Notes: generated by a model from the letters alone, not told the origin. A stretch of 64,000 nucleotides of DNA from Azospirillum tabaci (GCF_014596085.1 NZ_JACCJY010000017.1:62001-126000); one strand, 5' to 3'. Positions 1-10,143 are shown, counted from the stretch's first letter. Made by a program: numbers and translations.

Positions 1-410
1 TTGGCGACGTTCGGGATGCGGCAGACCGAGTAAATGAAGTCCTGCGCGGTGAACTCGGTGCCGTCGTGGAACTTCACGCCCTTGCGCAGCTTGAATTCCC
101 AGGTGGTTTCGTCGACGGCGCGCCAGCTTTCCGCCAGTTCGGGCTGGAGCCGCATCTTGGCGTCCATGCTGACCAGCGATTCGAACACATGCTTGCGGGC
201 GCGCGTGTTGGGGCCGAGGTTGTGGTAGTGCGGATCAAGCGCGCTCGGCTCCGCCGAGGTGCCCACCGTCAGGGTCGCCGCCTGCGATGGCGTTGGGGCC
301 GCGGCCAGCAGGGCCAGGCAGGCCGCCGCCGGCAGGAGTGGTTTGACGATTCCGGAACGCAGCACATCCGCAAGGCGCCGATCACGCCAATGCCGATCAC
401 GTAAGGCCAT
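1..410 (-). CDS. Peptide/opine-type ABC transporter substrate-binding protein, N-terminal part (cut by window edge)
   Basis: Reading leftwards from an ATG at 410 there is an open frame to the window edge with no stop. It begins with a basic then hydrophobic segment ending in an Ala-rich PSQA cleavage-type site near residue 44. The mature part has features of solute-binding family 5 (dipeptide/oligopeptide/nickel): TLTVGTSAEPSALDPH, an ELAESW segment, WEFKLRKGVKFHDG and AQDFIYS. Members deliver peptides or related ligands to a periplasmic ABC importer. A GGGGGA Shine-Dalgarno sits just upstream of the ATG. About 136 residues of a usual ~500 are present, so ligand and C-terminus are unknown. 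The gene is divergent from the aldehyde dehydrogenase. Confidence 0.85.
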   Translation of the reverse strand, partial: MALRDRHWRDRRLADVLRSGIVKPLLPAAACLALLAAAPTPSQAATLTVGTSAEPSALDPHYHNLGPNTRARKHVFESLVSMDAKMRLQPELAESWRAVDETTWEFKLRKGVKFHDGTEFTAQDFIYSVCRIPNVA

Positions 411-692
411 CCCTCGTCCCCCTGATTGTACGTTTGAATTGTACCCGTGAAGCAGGCTCCCAGCCCTTGGACCGCGGATGTTGCGGCCCGATTCTTGTCG
501 TTCGGCTCGCCGCGCGTGGGGCGGCGGCGCGTATGTGTTCAACGATCAGAGCTTGAAACCATTGATCTGTCAACAGGGTCCGGTCTTCTGACCTATCCGG
601 TTTTTCCCGATGGAAAGCTTTGGCAAACGGCTCCGGACGGGGCAGGATCGGTACACCCGAAAACGCCAACGAAGAGAGCGAGGGGATTAGAG
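411..692. other. Divergent intergenic region between binding protein and aldehyde dehydrogenase
   Basis: This 282-base gap must hold the promoters of both flanking genes. I see Shine-Dalgarno sequences at both ends (GGGGGA before the leftward gene, AGGGG before the rightward gene) but no operator-like repeat that I would defend. An open frame extends upstream of the dehydrogenase through this region, but it lacks homology to the family's N-terminus. Confidence 0.4.
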
Positions 693-2132
<1,440 letters not shown>

Positions 2133-2157
2133 GAACGTTCAATCAGCGGTGGAAATT

Positions 2158-2298
2158 CCCTCTCCCGACCCGGGAGAGGGTGCCCGCGCAAGCGGGCGGG
2201 TGAGGGTCGTGCGAGAATCAGTGCGATGATCCTTGGCCGAACCCTCACCCTCCCGCCACTGCGTGGCGGGTCCCTCCCTCTCCCGGGACGGGAGAGGG
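2158..2298. repeat. Composite palindromic intergenic repeat (copy A)
   Basis: Two near-identical hairpins, CCCTCTCCCG-3 nt-CGGGAGAGGG, lie at 2158-2180 and 2276-2298. Between them are inward-facing partner segments GGGTGAGGGT (2199-2208) and ACCCTCACCC (2241-2250), so the whole element is a large imperfect palindrome. It lies between convergent stops of the aldehyde dehydrogenase and the permease, where it could act as a bidirectional terminator. Related elements occur near 3811-3988, 9947-10137 and 59286-59344, suggesting a dispersed REP/BIME-like family. Confidence 0.7.
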
Positions 2299-3660
2299 CT
2301 ATGCCTCCGCGGTCTTGGCGGCGGCGACGAACGCCTTCGCGTCGGCCTTGCCCAGCCCGTTGAAGAACAGGTTCAACAGGACCGCCGCGATCGTGCCCAG
2401 CAGGATGCCGCTGTGCAGGAGCGGCGACAGGAAGGGTGGCATCTTCTGGAAGATCTTGTCGGCCACGAGCGGCACCATGCCCAGGCTGATGCTGATGGCG
2501 ACGACGTAGATGTTGCCGCGGTTGGTCGTGTAATCGACCTTCGCCAGGATTTTGATGCCGGTCGCCGCGACCATGCCGAACATCACCAGCCCGGCCCCGC
2601 CCAGCACGTAGGTGGGAACGGAGGCGACGACGTGTGCGAGCTTCGGGAACAGGCCGAAGGCGACCAGGATGACGCCGCCCGCCACACAGACCCAGCGGCT
2701 GCGCACCCCGGTGATTCCGACCAGCCCGACATTCTGCGAGAAGGAGGTGTAGGGGAAGGTGTTGAAGACGCCGCCGATCAGCGTGCCCAGACCGTCCGTG
2801 CGCAGGCCGCGGGTCAGCTGCTCCGGCGTCACCGGGCGGCCGACCATCTCGCCCACCGCCAGGAACATGCCGGTGGATTCGATCATCACGACGATCATCA
2901 CCAGCGACATGGTCAGGATCGACCAGAACTCGAACACCGGCATGCCGAACTGGAGCGGGTAGATGACGTCCACCCACTTGGCCTGTCCCACCCCGTCGAA
3001 GCTGACCAGCCCCAGAACCATGGTCAGGACGAAGCCCGCGACGATGCCCAGCAGGACCGAGATGTTCGCCCAGAAACCCTTGGCGTATTTGGTCACCAGC
3101 AGAATCACCGCCAGCACGAACAGCGCGATGCCGAGATAGAGCGGGTCGCCGAAATTCGGGTTTCCGGCCCCGCCGCCGGCCCAGGTGATGCCCACCCGCA
3201 TCAGCGAGATGCCGATGATGGCGATCACCGTGCCCGTCACCACCGGAGGGAACAGCGGCAGCAGGCGCCCGACCAGCGGGGCGGCCAGCGTGGCGAAGAT
3301 CCCGGCCCCGATCACCGCGCCGTAGATGCCCAACAGCCCCAGCGACGGGTTCCCCGCCATGGCGACCATCGGCCCGACCGCGGCGAAGGTGACGCCCATC
3401 ATCACCGGCAGGCGGATGCCGAACTTCCAGACGCCCAGCGTCTGGATCAGCGTGACGATGCCGCAGGCGAACAGGTCGGCGTTGATGAGCAGGGCGATCT
3501 GGTCCTTGGGCAGCTTCAACGCGCCGCCGATGATGAGCGGCACGGCGATGGCCCCCGCGTACATCACCATCACATGCTGCATCCCCAGCGCCAGCAGGCG
3601 CAGCAGCGGCAGCTTCTCGTCAACCGGATGGGGTGCGGTTGAGGTTTCCACCGACGACAT
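2299..3660 (-). CDS. NCS2-family nucleobase (xanthine/uric acid/uracil) permease
   Basis: A 453-residue polytopic inner-membrane protein of the nucleobase:cation symporter-2 family, which imports purines or uracil with protons. The family signature is visible as FSQNVGLVGITGVRSRWV, together with many hydrophobic segments and the TVLAIIGISLMRVG-like central region. The ATG at 3660 is preferred: it has GGAGG nine bases upstream, whereas the nearer in-line ATG would leave only two bases. The frame stays open further upstream but without a leader-like sequence. The QN-G-SR signature resembles bacterial xanthine/urate carriers more than UraA, but substrate is uncertain. It stands alone, transcribed towards the aldehyde dehydrogenase. 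Confidence 0.9.
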   Translation of the reverse strand: MSSVETSTAPHPVDEKLPLLRLLALGMQHVMVMYAGAIAVPLIIGGALKLPKDQIALLINADLFACGIVTLIQTLGVWKFGIRLPVMMGVTFAAVGPMVAMAGNPSLGLLGIYGAVIGAGIFATLAAPLVGRLLPLFPPVVTGTVIAIIGISLMRVGITWAGGGAGNPNFGDPLYLGIALFVLAVILLVTKYAKGFWANISVLLGIVAGFVLTMVLGLVSFDGVGQAKWVDVIYPLQFGMPVFEFWSILTMSLVMIVVMIESTGMFLAVGEMVGRPVTPEQLTRGLRTDGLGTLIGGVFNTFPYTSFSQNVGLVGITGVRSRWVCVAGGVILVAFGLFPKLAHVVASVPTYVLGGAGLVMFGMVAATGIKILAKVDYTTNRGNIYVVAISISLGMVPLVADKIFQKMPPFLSPLLHSGILLGTIAAVLLNLFFNGLGKADAKAFVAAAKTAEA

Positions 3661-3810
3661 GATCCATGACCTCCGCGAATGAACAGGCGCGAAGTGCATG
3701 GCCCGTGCCACAACCGGCGGGGCGGAGAAATAGTGCGCGGCCCGCCCGGATGTGCCGCGAAAGGCGGCGGCGCTCGGGCGGGATGCGCAATCCATGGGCA
3801 GATCCATATC

Positions 3811-3988
3811 CCCTCTCCCCTCTGCTCACGCGCAAACGAAGTTTGCGCTGACGCGGCAGGGGGGGCTTCGGGCCGCCGAAAGCAGGGAGAGGGTTAGGGT
3901 GAGGGGGGTGCGCTTGTGCCGGACTTTCCGCCATGCGCAACCCCCTCACCGGCCCTTACGGGCCACCCTCTCCCCGGAGGGGAGAGGG
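3811..3988. repeat. Composite palindromic intergenic repeat (copy B)
   Basis: The 358-base gap between the permease start and the threonine dehydratase-like stop is largely filled by this element. It starts with CCCTCTCCCC at 3811, contains GGGAGAGGGTTAGGGTGAGG (about 3885-3904) facing CCCCCTCACC (about 3941), and ends with the hairpin CCCTCTCCCC-GGA-GGGGAGAGGG at 3966-3988. It shares this layout with copy A. The rest of the gap (3661-3810) carries the permease promoter region and shows no gene. Confidence 0.65.
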
Positions 3989-4018
3989 CTACTTCGCCGG
4001 TATGTGTCGGGCGTTCGC

Positions 4019-5263
4019 TCAGGGCCGCGCGCTCGACAGCGGTTGCGCCGCTTCCGCCACCACCGCCTTGCGGACGGGCAGGCCGGCGCCGCGCAGGGCT
4101 TCGGTGATGCGGTCGCCGTGGCCCTCGTCCTCCACCTCGATCAGCAGGGCGACCTCTGCGGACTTGACGGAGAAGGCGCCGAACAGGCGCTGGTGCTGCA
4201 CGTCGATGATGTTGCCGCCGCACTCCGCCACGATGCGGGTCACCTGGGCCAGCGCGCCGGGCTGGTCGGCCACGTCGATGTCAAGGTTGAGCAGACGCCC
4301 GTCGCGGGCGAAGCCGCGCATCAGCACGTTGGCGAGCGTGCGCGTGTCGATGTTGCCGCCCGACACGATCAGGCCGACCCGCTTGCCGCGGAAGCGCTCG
4401 GGGTGGAAGAGCAGGGCGGCCAGTCCGGCGGCCCCGGCGCCCTCCGCGACGGTCTTCTCCACCTCGATCAGCATGGCGATGGCGCGCTCGATCACCGCTT
4501 CGGGCACCAGCACCACGTCGCAGCCGTTCTGCCTCAGGATGTCGATGGGCCGGTCGCCGACGTCGCGCACGGCGATGCCCTCCGCCACGGTCGGACCGCC
4601 GACCTTGACCGGCTGCCCGGCGAGGCGCTGCGCCGCGGCGGGGTAGGTCTCGACCTCCACCCCGACGACCTCCAGGCCGGGCCGCAGCGCGCGGGCGGCG
4701 ACCGCGGCCCCGGCGGCCAGCCCGCCGCCGCCCACCGGGATGGCCAGCGCGTCGAGGTCCGGCACCTCCGCCAGCATCTCCAGCACCACGGTGCCCTGGC
4801 CGGCGATCACCGCGTCGTCGTCGTAGGGATGGACGAAGACCAGCCCGTCCCGCTTGGCGAGGTCGTGGGCGAAGGCCGCGGCCTCGGCCAGGGAATCGCC
4901 CTCCAGGATGACGGTGGCGCCGTGGTAGCGCGTGCGCTTGACCTTCACGAAGGGGGTGAAGCGCGGCATGACGATGGTCGCCGCGATGCCCAGCCGCTTC
5001 GCGTGGTAGGCCACGGCCTGGGCGTGGTTGCCGGCGGACATGGCGATCACCCCGGCCTGCCGCTCCTCCGGCGTCAAGTGCAGCAGCCGGTTCGCCGCCC
5101 CGCGCTCCTTGAAGGAGGCGGTGAACTGGAGGTTCTCCAGCTTGACCCAGACCTCGGCGCCGGTGATCTGCGACAGGGTTTCCGAACGCAGGAAGGGCGT
5201 GCGGCTGATGCGCCCGGCCAGCCGTTCGGCGGCGGCGTGAATGTCGTCGATGGTGACCGGCAT
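4019..5263 (-). CDS. Threonine ammonia-lyase-like PLP enzyme with C-terminal ACT domain
   Basis: A 414-residue fold-type II PLP enzyme. Lys52 in TASFKERGA is the Schiff-base lysine; SAGNHAQAVAY and VGGGGLAAG are the phosphate and cofactor loops. Residues from about 330 form an ACT-like regulatory domain (LLNLDIDVADQPGALAQVTRIV). Family members of this length deaminate threonine or serine to 2-oxoacids and are often allosterically controlled. It is the last gene of a leftward run behind an amidase (15-base gap), a ureohydrolase and a polyamine-type ABC importer. Its real substrate may therefore be a product of that pathway rather than threonine. The ATG at 5263 fits the family N-terminus. Confidence 0.85.
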   Translation of the reverse strand: MPVTIDDIHAAAERLAGRISRTPFLRSETLSQITGAEVWVKLENLQFTASFKERGAANRLLHLTPEERQAGVIAMSAGNHAQAVAYHAKRLGIAATIVMPRFTPFVKVKRTRYHGATVILEGDSLAEAAAFAHDLAKRDGLVFVHPYDDDAVIAGQGTVVLEMLAEVPDLDALAIPVGGGGLAAGAAVAARALRPGLEVVGVEVETYPAAAQRLAGQPVKVGGPTVAEGIAVRDVGDRPIDILRQNGCDVVLVPEAVIERAIAMLIEVEKTVAEGAGAAGLAALLFHPERFRGKRVGLIVSGGNIDTRTLANVLMRGFARDGRLLNLDIDVADQPGALAQVTRIVAECGGNIIDVQHQRLFGAFSVKSAEVALLIEVEDEGHGDRITEALRGAGLPVRKAVVAEAAQPLSSARP

Positions 5264-5278
5264 GTTCCTGTGCTTCCT

Positions 5279-6085
5279 CTACGAACCGCCCTTCCCAGGC
5301 GCGCTGGAGACCGCACCGTACAGGTCCGCGCGGCGGTCCGCCAGATGCGTGCCGACCCGGCGCAGGGCGGGGTCCAGATCGACGGTCAGCAAAGCCTCGC
5401 CGTCGCCGGCCCGTGCCAGCACCGATCCGTCCGGCCCCGCCACGCTGCTCAGGCCGCAGTAGTGCAATGTCCCCTCCCGCCCGCAGCGGTTGGCGTAGGC
5501 GACGAAGATGCCGTTCTCGAAAGCGCGGGCCGGGACGATGGTGGTGGCGACGATCTCGTAGGGCGCCATCAGCGCGGTCGGCACCAGCAGCGCGTCCACC
5601 CCGGCCAGCGCGTGGCGGCGCACCAGTTCCGGGAACTCCACGTCGTAGCAGATGGCCACGCCCACCCGCATCCCGCCGACCTCCGCGGTCGGGAAGGCGT
5701 CGCCGCCCGGCGCGAAGGAGCCGCGGTCGAGATCGCCGTAGAGATGGGTCTTGCGCTGGTTCAGCAGGGACCGACCGTCCGCCCCGATCAGTTGCGCGGC
5801 GTTGTGGACGGCGCCGTCCTCCCCCCGCTCCGGATAGCCGTAGAGGAGGGCGATGCCGTGCCGCCGGGCGATGTCCGCGACCCGCGCGGCCATCGGTCCG
5901 TCCGCCGGCTCGGCCAGGGCACGGACCGCCTCGGCGCCGATGTCGTAGCCGGTCAGGCCCATTTCCGGCCCGATCAGCAGGGTGGAGCCGCGCCCCGCCG
6001 CCTCCGCCGCCGCCCGCTCCAGACGGTCGAGGTTGCGGTGCGGGGCACCGGGCTCCGCGTCCGCCTGGAACAGGGTCAGCCGCAT
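5279..6085 (-). CDS. Carbon-nitrogen hydrolase (nitrilase superfamily amidase)
   Basis: A 268-residue cytoplasmic hydrolase with the complete Glu-Lys-Cys triad of the nitrilase superfamily: Glu41 in GPEMGLTGYD, Lys112 in QRKTHLYGDLD and Cys146 in AICYDVEFPE. Such enzymes hydrolyse non-peptide amide or carbamoyl C-N bonds. It lies four bases after the ureohydrolase stop and 15 bases before the threonine dehydratase-like gene, so the three are surely co-transcribed. Beside a ureohydrolase, plausible substrates are 4-guanidinobutyramide or N-carbamoylputrescine; the former would place both enzymes in consecutive steps of arginine breakdown. That is inference from context. Confidence 0.87.
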   Translation of the reverse strand: MRLTLFQADAEPGAPHRNLDRLERAAAEAAGRGSTLLIGPEMGLTGYDIGAEAVRALAEPADGPMAARVADIARRHGIALLYGYPERGEDGAVHNAAQLIGADGRSLLNQRKTHLYGDLDRGSFAPGGDAFPTAEVGGMRVGVAICYDVEFPELVRRHALAGVDALLVPTALMAPYEIVATTIVPARAFENGIFVAYANRCGREGTLHYCGLSSVAGPDGSVLARAGDGEALLTVDLDPALRRVGTHLADRRADLYGAVSSAPGKGGS

Positions 6086-6089
6086 GAGG

Positions 6090-7145
6090 TCAGCCTTGCT
6101 TCTGGCGGTTGGCGAGGGCGCGCACCGACAGGCAGAGGATTTCGAACAGCATCTGCGCGCCGGCGTGGGCGGTGTTGGTCGTCGCGTCGTACTGCGGCGC
6201 CACCTCCACCACGTCGCCGCCGATGATGTCCAACCCGTCCAGCCCGCGCAGGATCGCCAACGCCTCCCGCGTGGTCAGGCCGCCGACCTCCGGGGTGCCG
6301 GTGCCGGGGGCGAAGACCGGGTCCAGGCAATCCACGTCGAAGGAGACGTAGACCGGCCCGTCGCCCACCACCTTGCGCGCCGTCTCGATGACGCTGGCGA
6401 TGCCGCGCTCCGGGATGTCTTCCGCGTGGATCACGGTCATCCCGCTGTCGTAGGAGAACTCCCACAGATACTCGGTGCTGCCGCGGATGCCGATCTGCAC
6501 CGTGCGCTCCGGGTCCAGCACGCCGTCCAGGACCGCCTGCCGGAAGGGGCCGCCATGGTGGAACTTGGCGCCCTCGTAGGGGCCGCCGGTGTCGCAATGG
6601 GCGTCGAAATGGATCATGCCCACCGGACGCTCGCGGCCCAGCGCCTTCAGGATCGAATAGGTGATGGAATGGTCGCCGCCCACCGACAGCGGAACGACGC
6701 CCGCGTCCATCACGCGGTTGTAGAAGGCCAGGATGTCGCCGTGGCAGGCCTCCAGGCTGAAGCGGCTGGACAGCGGCACGTCGCCCACGTCGGCGAGTTT
6801 GCAGGAGGCCGCCGGGACCATGCGCAGGGCGTGCTCGTAGGGGCCGATGCGCTCCATCCCGCGCACGGCGCGCGGGCCGAGGCGGGCGCCGGCCCGGTTG
6901 GTGACGCCCAGGTCCATCGGCACGCCGATCAGCGCGATGTCCAGCCCACCGAAGTCCGCGGCCTCCGCCGCGTCGGGGCGGTAGGGGGCGTCGAGCAGGG
7001 TGGACACCCCGGCGAAGGGCTGCACCCGCTTGCCGCCGGAGAACTGGAGGGCGGCCACCCGCTTGAACTCCGGATCGTGGAAGTCGTCGCCGCCGGAGCC
7101 GCTGTACTTCGTACGCAAACGATCAAGCTTCTGAGGGTCGATCAT
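6090..7145 (-). CDS. Agmatinase-family ureohydrolase (agmatinase or guanidinobutyrase)
   Basis: A 351-residue member of the arginase/agmatinase superfamily, which hydrolyses guanidino groups to amine plus urea at a binuclear manganese centre. Metal ligands are visible: His159 in VGGDHS, Asp181/His183/Asp185 in DAHCD, and Asp270/Asp272 in SFDVDCLDP. An N-terminal extension of about 60 residues precedes the catalytic fold, longer than in enteric SpeB. The gene sits between the second permease of a polyamine-type importer (49-base gap) and a nitrilase-family amidase (4-base gap). Substrate could be agmatine, 4-guanidinobutyrate or 3-guanidinopropionate; sequence alone does not decide. Confidence 0.9.
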   Translation of the reverse strand: MIDPQKLDRLRTKYSGSGGDDFHDPEFKRVAALQFSGGKRVQPFAGVSTLLDAPYRPDAAEAADFGGLDIALIGVPMDLGVTNRAGARLGPRAVRGMERIGPYEHALRMVPAASCKLADVGDVPLSSRFSLEACHGDILAFYNRVMDAGVVPLSVGGDHSITYSILKALGRERPVGMIHFDAHCDTGGPYEGAKFHHGGPFRQAVLDGVLDPERTVQIGIRGSTEYLWEFSYDSGMTVIHAEDIPERGIASVIETARKVVGDGPVYVSFDVDCLDPVFAPGTGTPEVGGLTTREALAILRGLDGLDIIGGDVVEVAPQYDATTNTAHAGAQMLFEILCLSVRALANRQKQG

Positions 7146-7194
7146 CGTCCGGATCTCTTTGAAAAAGGAAGGGGTTGTCGGTCGTCGTTGGACG

Positions 7195-7995
7195 TCAGTC
7201 GTTCTTGGCCCAGGCGCCGAGAAGGCGGGGCAGGTCGCCGAACCACGCGATCAGCCCGAAGACCAGGGCGGTCAGCGACACGAACAGCACCGTCACGGCG
7301 GCCATGGTCGGCGTGTAGCCGTAACGGAGCGCGTTGAAGATCTTGATGGGCAGTGTTTCCAGCGTGAAGCCGACCACCATGTACGCCACGATGTACTCGT
7401 TCAGCGACAGCACGAAGGCGAAGGCGAAGCCGGAGATCACGTAGGGCCGCACCAGCGGCATCACCACCGTGCGCAGCACCGTGCGGTCGTCCGCCCCCAT
7501 GGTCGCCGCCGCCTCGACGTAGGAGCGGTCCACCGCGCCGAAGCCCAGCGACAGCGTGACCAACGGCAGCGTCACGAAGAACACCGCGTGGCTGACCACC
7601 ACCGTCCAGGGTGACCCGTATTCCCCCACCGCCGCCCAGAAGCTGAGGAAGCCCAGCGCGGTGATGACCGGCGGCAGGATGAAGGGCGTCATGCCCAGCA
7701 CCTCGAACGCCCGCGCCCAGGGGGCGCGCCAGCGCCACAGGAACCAGGCCAGCGGGAAGGCGATCAGCACCGCCAGCGCCGCCGACAGGGTGGCGACGAC
7801 GAGGCTGGTGATCAGCGCGCCGCGCCAGCCGGGATCGGTGAAGACCTCCGCGTACCAGGCGAGCGAAAAACCCTGCGGCGGGAAGATCAGCGATTTCTTC
7901 TCGTTCACCGAGACGCCGGCCACCACCAGGATGGGGGCGGCCAGGACCAGGGCGATCAGGCCGGCAGCCAATGAGTTCAGCGTGCGCATCAGCAT
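7195..7995 (-). CDS. ABC transporter permease, PotC-like (spermidine/putrescine type)
   Basis: A 266-residue inner-membrane protein with about six hydrophobic segments and the cytoplasmic EAA loop YVEAAATMGADDRTVLRTVV that docks on the ATPase. It resembles the second permease (PotC/PotI) of the polyamine, opine and iron importer branch. The ATG at 7995 overlaps the stop of the preceding permease as TGATG, so translation is probably coupled; a second ATG at 7989 is also possible. Far longer frames upstream lie inside the other permease and are shadows. Confidence 0.9.
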   Translation of the reverse strand: MLMRTLNSLAAGLIALVLAAPILVVAGVSVNEKKSLIFPPQGFSLAWYAEVFTDPGWRGALITSLVVATLSAALAVLIAFPLAWFLWRWRAPWARAFEVLGMTPFILPPVITALGFLSFWAAVGEYGSPWTVVVSHAVFFVTLPLVTLSLGFGAVDRSYVEAAATMGADDRTVLRTVVMPLVRPYVISGFAFAFVLSLNEYIVAYMVVGFTLETLPIKIFNALRYGYTPTMAAVTVLFVSLTALVFGLIAWFGDLPRLLGAWAKND

Positions 7996-8849
7996 CAGGC
8001 CGTCTCCTCCCGCCGCCCGGCGAGCAGCGCCAGCCCGACGAGGGCGAGGCTGACCAGCACCAGGAAGACGGCCATGGCCGCCGCGAAGGGCATGTTGGAC
8101 TGGTAGATCGCCTGATCGGTGATGAGCACAGACAGCGTCCAATGCTGGGGCCGTCCCAGAAGCTGCGGCAGCAGGTAGGAGCCGAGCGCGAAGACGAACA
8201 CCATGATCGTGGTCGCCACGATGGTGTTGCGCAGCCCCGGCACCACCACCGTGAAAAAGGCGCGCAGCGGCGAGGAACCGAGCGTGCGTGCCGCCTCCTC
8301 CAGATAGGGATCGAGGCGGGCGAGCGCCGGGTAGAGCACCAGCACCGTGTAGGGGAAGGCCTGATAGACCAGCCCGGCCAGCAGTGCGCCGAAGCTGGGG
8401 CTGAGCGATTGCGGTTCGGCCATCAGGCCCAGCGCCACGAACAGGTTGGTGATGCCCGCGGTGCGCGACAGCAGGGTGGACCAGGCGAAGCCGATGATGA
8501 CTTCCGACAGCGACAGGATCGACAGCAGGAAGACCAGCCAGCGGATCTGCGCGCCGCGCGGCAGTTTGACCAGCCGGTAGGTGAAGGGGAAGGCGATGCC
8601 CACCGACAACACCGCGACCAGCGCCGCCAGCCCCAGCGAGAAGGACATCACCCCGCCGAAGAAGGCGGTCAGGAAGCGCTCGTAGTTGGCGAAGACGAGG
8701 TCCGGCTCGTAAAAGCCGCCAGGAACGCGCCGGAAGACGCTGACCGCGATCATCAGGCTGAAGGGGATGACGAAGAAAACGACCAGCATCAGCGCCGGGA
8801 AGAGGATCGGCGCGTGCTCGGCCAGACCACGGGGCGCGCGGCGGATCAT
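7995..8849 (-). CDS. ABC transporter permease, PotB-like (spermidine/putrescine type)
   Basis: A 284-residue inner-membrane permease with about six membrane segments and the EAA loop LEEAARTLGSSPLRAFFTVV. It forms the heteromeric channel with the downstream permease. Its ATG overlaps the ATPase stop (ATGA) and its stop overlaps the next start (TGATG), showing a tightly coupled operon. The family imports polyamines, 2-aminoethylphosphonate, opines or similar small cations. Confidence 0.9.
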   Translation of the reverse strand: MIRRAPRGLAEHAPILFPALMLVVFFVIPFSLMIAVSVFRRVPGGFYEPDLVFANYERFLTAFFGGVMSFSLGLAALVAVLSVGIAFPFTYRLVKLPRGAQIRWLVFLLSILSLSEVIIGFAWSTLLSRTAGITNLFVALGLMAEPQSLSPSFGALLAGLVYQAFPYTVLVLYPALARLDPYLEEAARTLGSSPLRAFFTVVVPGLRNTIVATTIMVFVFALGSYLLPQLLGRPQHWTLSVLITDQAIYQSNMPFAAAMAVFLVLVSLALVGLALLAGRREETA

Positions 8850-9934
8850 TGCGGGCGCTCCGCCATTGGCGGCAGCACGACGCAGGCCGCCGGCGGGAAC
8901 TCCACCGACAGGGCGCCACCGGGGGCGACCGGCGGGCGGTCCTGCGGTCGCGACAGCGCGACGATCTCCCGCCCGGCAACATCGATGCGGAACTCCACGC
9001 TGGCGCCGAGGTCGCGCATGAAGGACAGCGTGCCGGTCAGCCGGTTCGGCCCGTCCGTCCCGGCGGGATGGACGACCACGTCCTCTGGGCGGACGGACAG
9101 CAGGACGCGGCCCGTCGGCGGCAGGTCGGGGAGATGGAGGGTGCCGCCGGGCACGATGGCGGTGCCTGGGGCGGTGACCTCGCCCTCCAGCAGGTTGGTC
9201 ATGCCGATGAAGTCGGCGACGAAGGCGTCGGCGGGCTGGCGGTAGACCTCCATCGGCGGGGCGGCCTGATGGATGCGGCCCTGCGACATCACCACCACCA
9301 AGTCGGCCATGGTCATCGCCTCCCGCTGGTCGTGGGTGACGACGATGGTGGTGATGCCCAGCCGCTGCTGAAGCTGCTTCAGCTCGATCTGCATGGCCTC
9401 GCGCAGCTTGGCGTCGAGCGCCGACAGCGGCTCGTCCAGCAGGAACAGCTTGGGCGACAGGGCCAGCGCGCGGGCGATGGCGACGCGCTGCCGCTGCCCG
9501 CCCGACAGCTTGGAGACGGGCCGGTCGGCGACGCCGGGCAGGCGCACCAGCTCCAGCAACTCCTCAGCGCGCTTGCGCTGCTCGGCCTTCGAGGCACCGC
9601 GGATGCGCAGGGGGTAGGCGATGTTCTCGCCCGCCGTCAGGTGCGGGAAAAGGGCCAGCGACTGGAACACCATGCCGAATTCCCGCGTGTGGGCGGGGGC
9701 CGTGGTGATGTCGCGCCCGTCGATGACCAGCCGTCCGCCGGAGGGGTCCTCCAGCCCGGCGATCATGCGCAGGAGCGTCGTCTTCCCGCAGCCGGACGGG
9801 CCGAGCAGGCAGACAAATTGCCCGTGCGGGATGCGCAGCGACGCGCCGTGCACCGCCGTCACGGGACCGTATCGTTTGGTGAGACCGTCGAGGACAAGGG
9901 CTGACATGGATCGGACTTTTTGGCTGTCGTTCAC
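8846..9934 (-). CDS. ABC transporter ATP-binding protein, PotA-like
   Basis: A 362-residue ATPase with Walker A GPSGCGKTT (Lys51), Q-loop region MVFQSLALFPHLT, signature LSGGQRQRV, Walker B LFLLDEPLSALD and H-loop VVTHDQ. A C-terminal TOBE-like region (VLLSVRPEDVVVH) follows, as in PotA/MalK-type importers. The start could be 9934 or 9907 (MSALVLDGL); neither has a convincing Shine-Dalgarno, and the shorter one matches the family more closely. It is separated from the binding-protein gene by a 209-base gap holding a palindromic repeat, and it overlaps the next permease by ATGA. Confidence 0.92.
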   Translation of the reverse strand: MNDSQKVRSMSALVLDGLTKRYGPVTAVHGASLRIPHGQFVCLLGPSGCGKTTLLRMIAGLEDPSGGRLVIDGRDITTAPAHTREFGMVFQSLALFPHLTAGENIAYPLRIRGASKAEQRKRAEELLELVRLPGVADRPVSKLSGGQRQRVAIARALALSPKLFLLDEPLSALDAKLREAMQIELKQLQQRLGITTIVVTHDQREAMTMADLVVVMSQGRIHQAAPPMEVYRQPADAFVADFIGMTNLLEGEVTAPGTAIVPGGTLHLPDLPPTGRVLLSVRPEDVVVHPAGTDGPNRLTGTLSFMRDLGASVEFRIDVAGREIVALSRPQDRPPVAPGGALSVEFPPAACVVLPPMAERPQ

Positions 9935-9946
9935 AACGGGCTCTGT

Positions 9947-10137
9947 CCCCTCGCCCCTCTGGGGAGAGGGTCAGGGTGAGGGGGCGCCCGCCAGGGCGTC
10001 CACGCAGCCTCCTTGCAGTGCGTGGTCGGCCTGCGGCCGCCCCCTCATCCCATACCCTTCTCCCCGCTCTCGGCGGCCAAAGGCCGCCTGTCGCCGACAG
10101 CGCCCGCGAGCGGGCGCGAAAGGGAGGGGAGAAGGGC
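9947..10137. repeat. Composite palindromic intergenic repeat (copy C), inside the ABC operon
   Basis: This element fills most of the gap between the binding-protein stop and the ATPase start. It carries CCCCTCTGGGGAGAGGG (about 9954-9970) followed by AGGGTGAGGGGG, then the facing CCCCCTCATCCCATACCCTT (about 10041-10060), ending with GGGAGGGGAGAAGGG near 10122-10136. It shares the CCCTCTCCC and AGGGTGAGGG modules with copies A and B. Placed between the first and second genes of an importer operon, it could act as an mRNA-stabilising or partly terminating stem-loop. Confidence 0.65.
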
Positions 10138-10143
10138 CTTCAC

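Noticed and set aside
447..692. N-terminal extension of the aldehyde dehydrogenase
   Set aside because: Residues before 693 do not resemble the family and the ATG at 693 has a good ribosome-binding site.
3752..6226. Very long plus-strand open frame opposite the threonine dehydratase, amidase and repeat region
   Set aside because: Composition is Arg/Gly/His-rich as expected for the antisense of high-GC coding DNA; the opposite strand encodes well-conserved enzymes.
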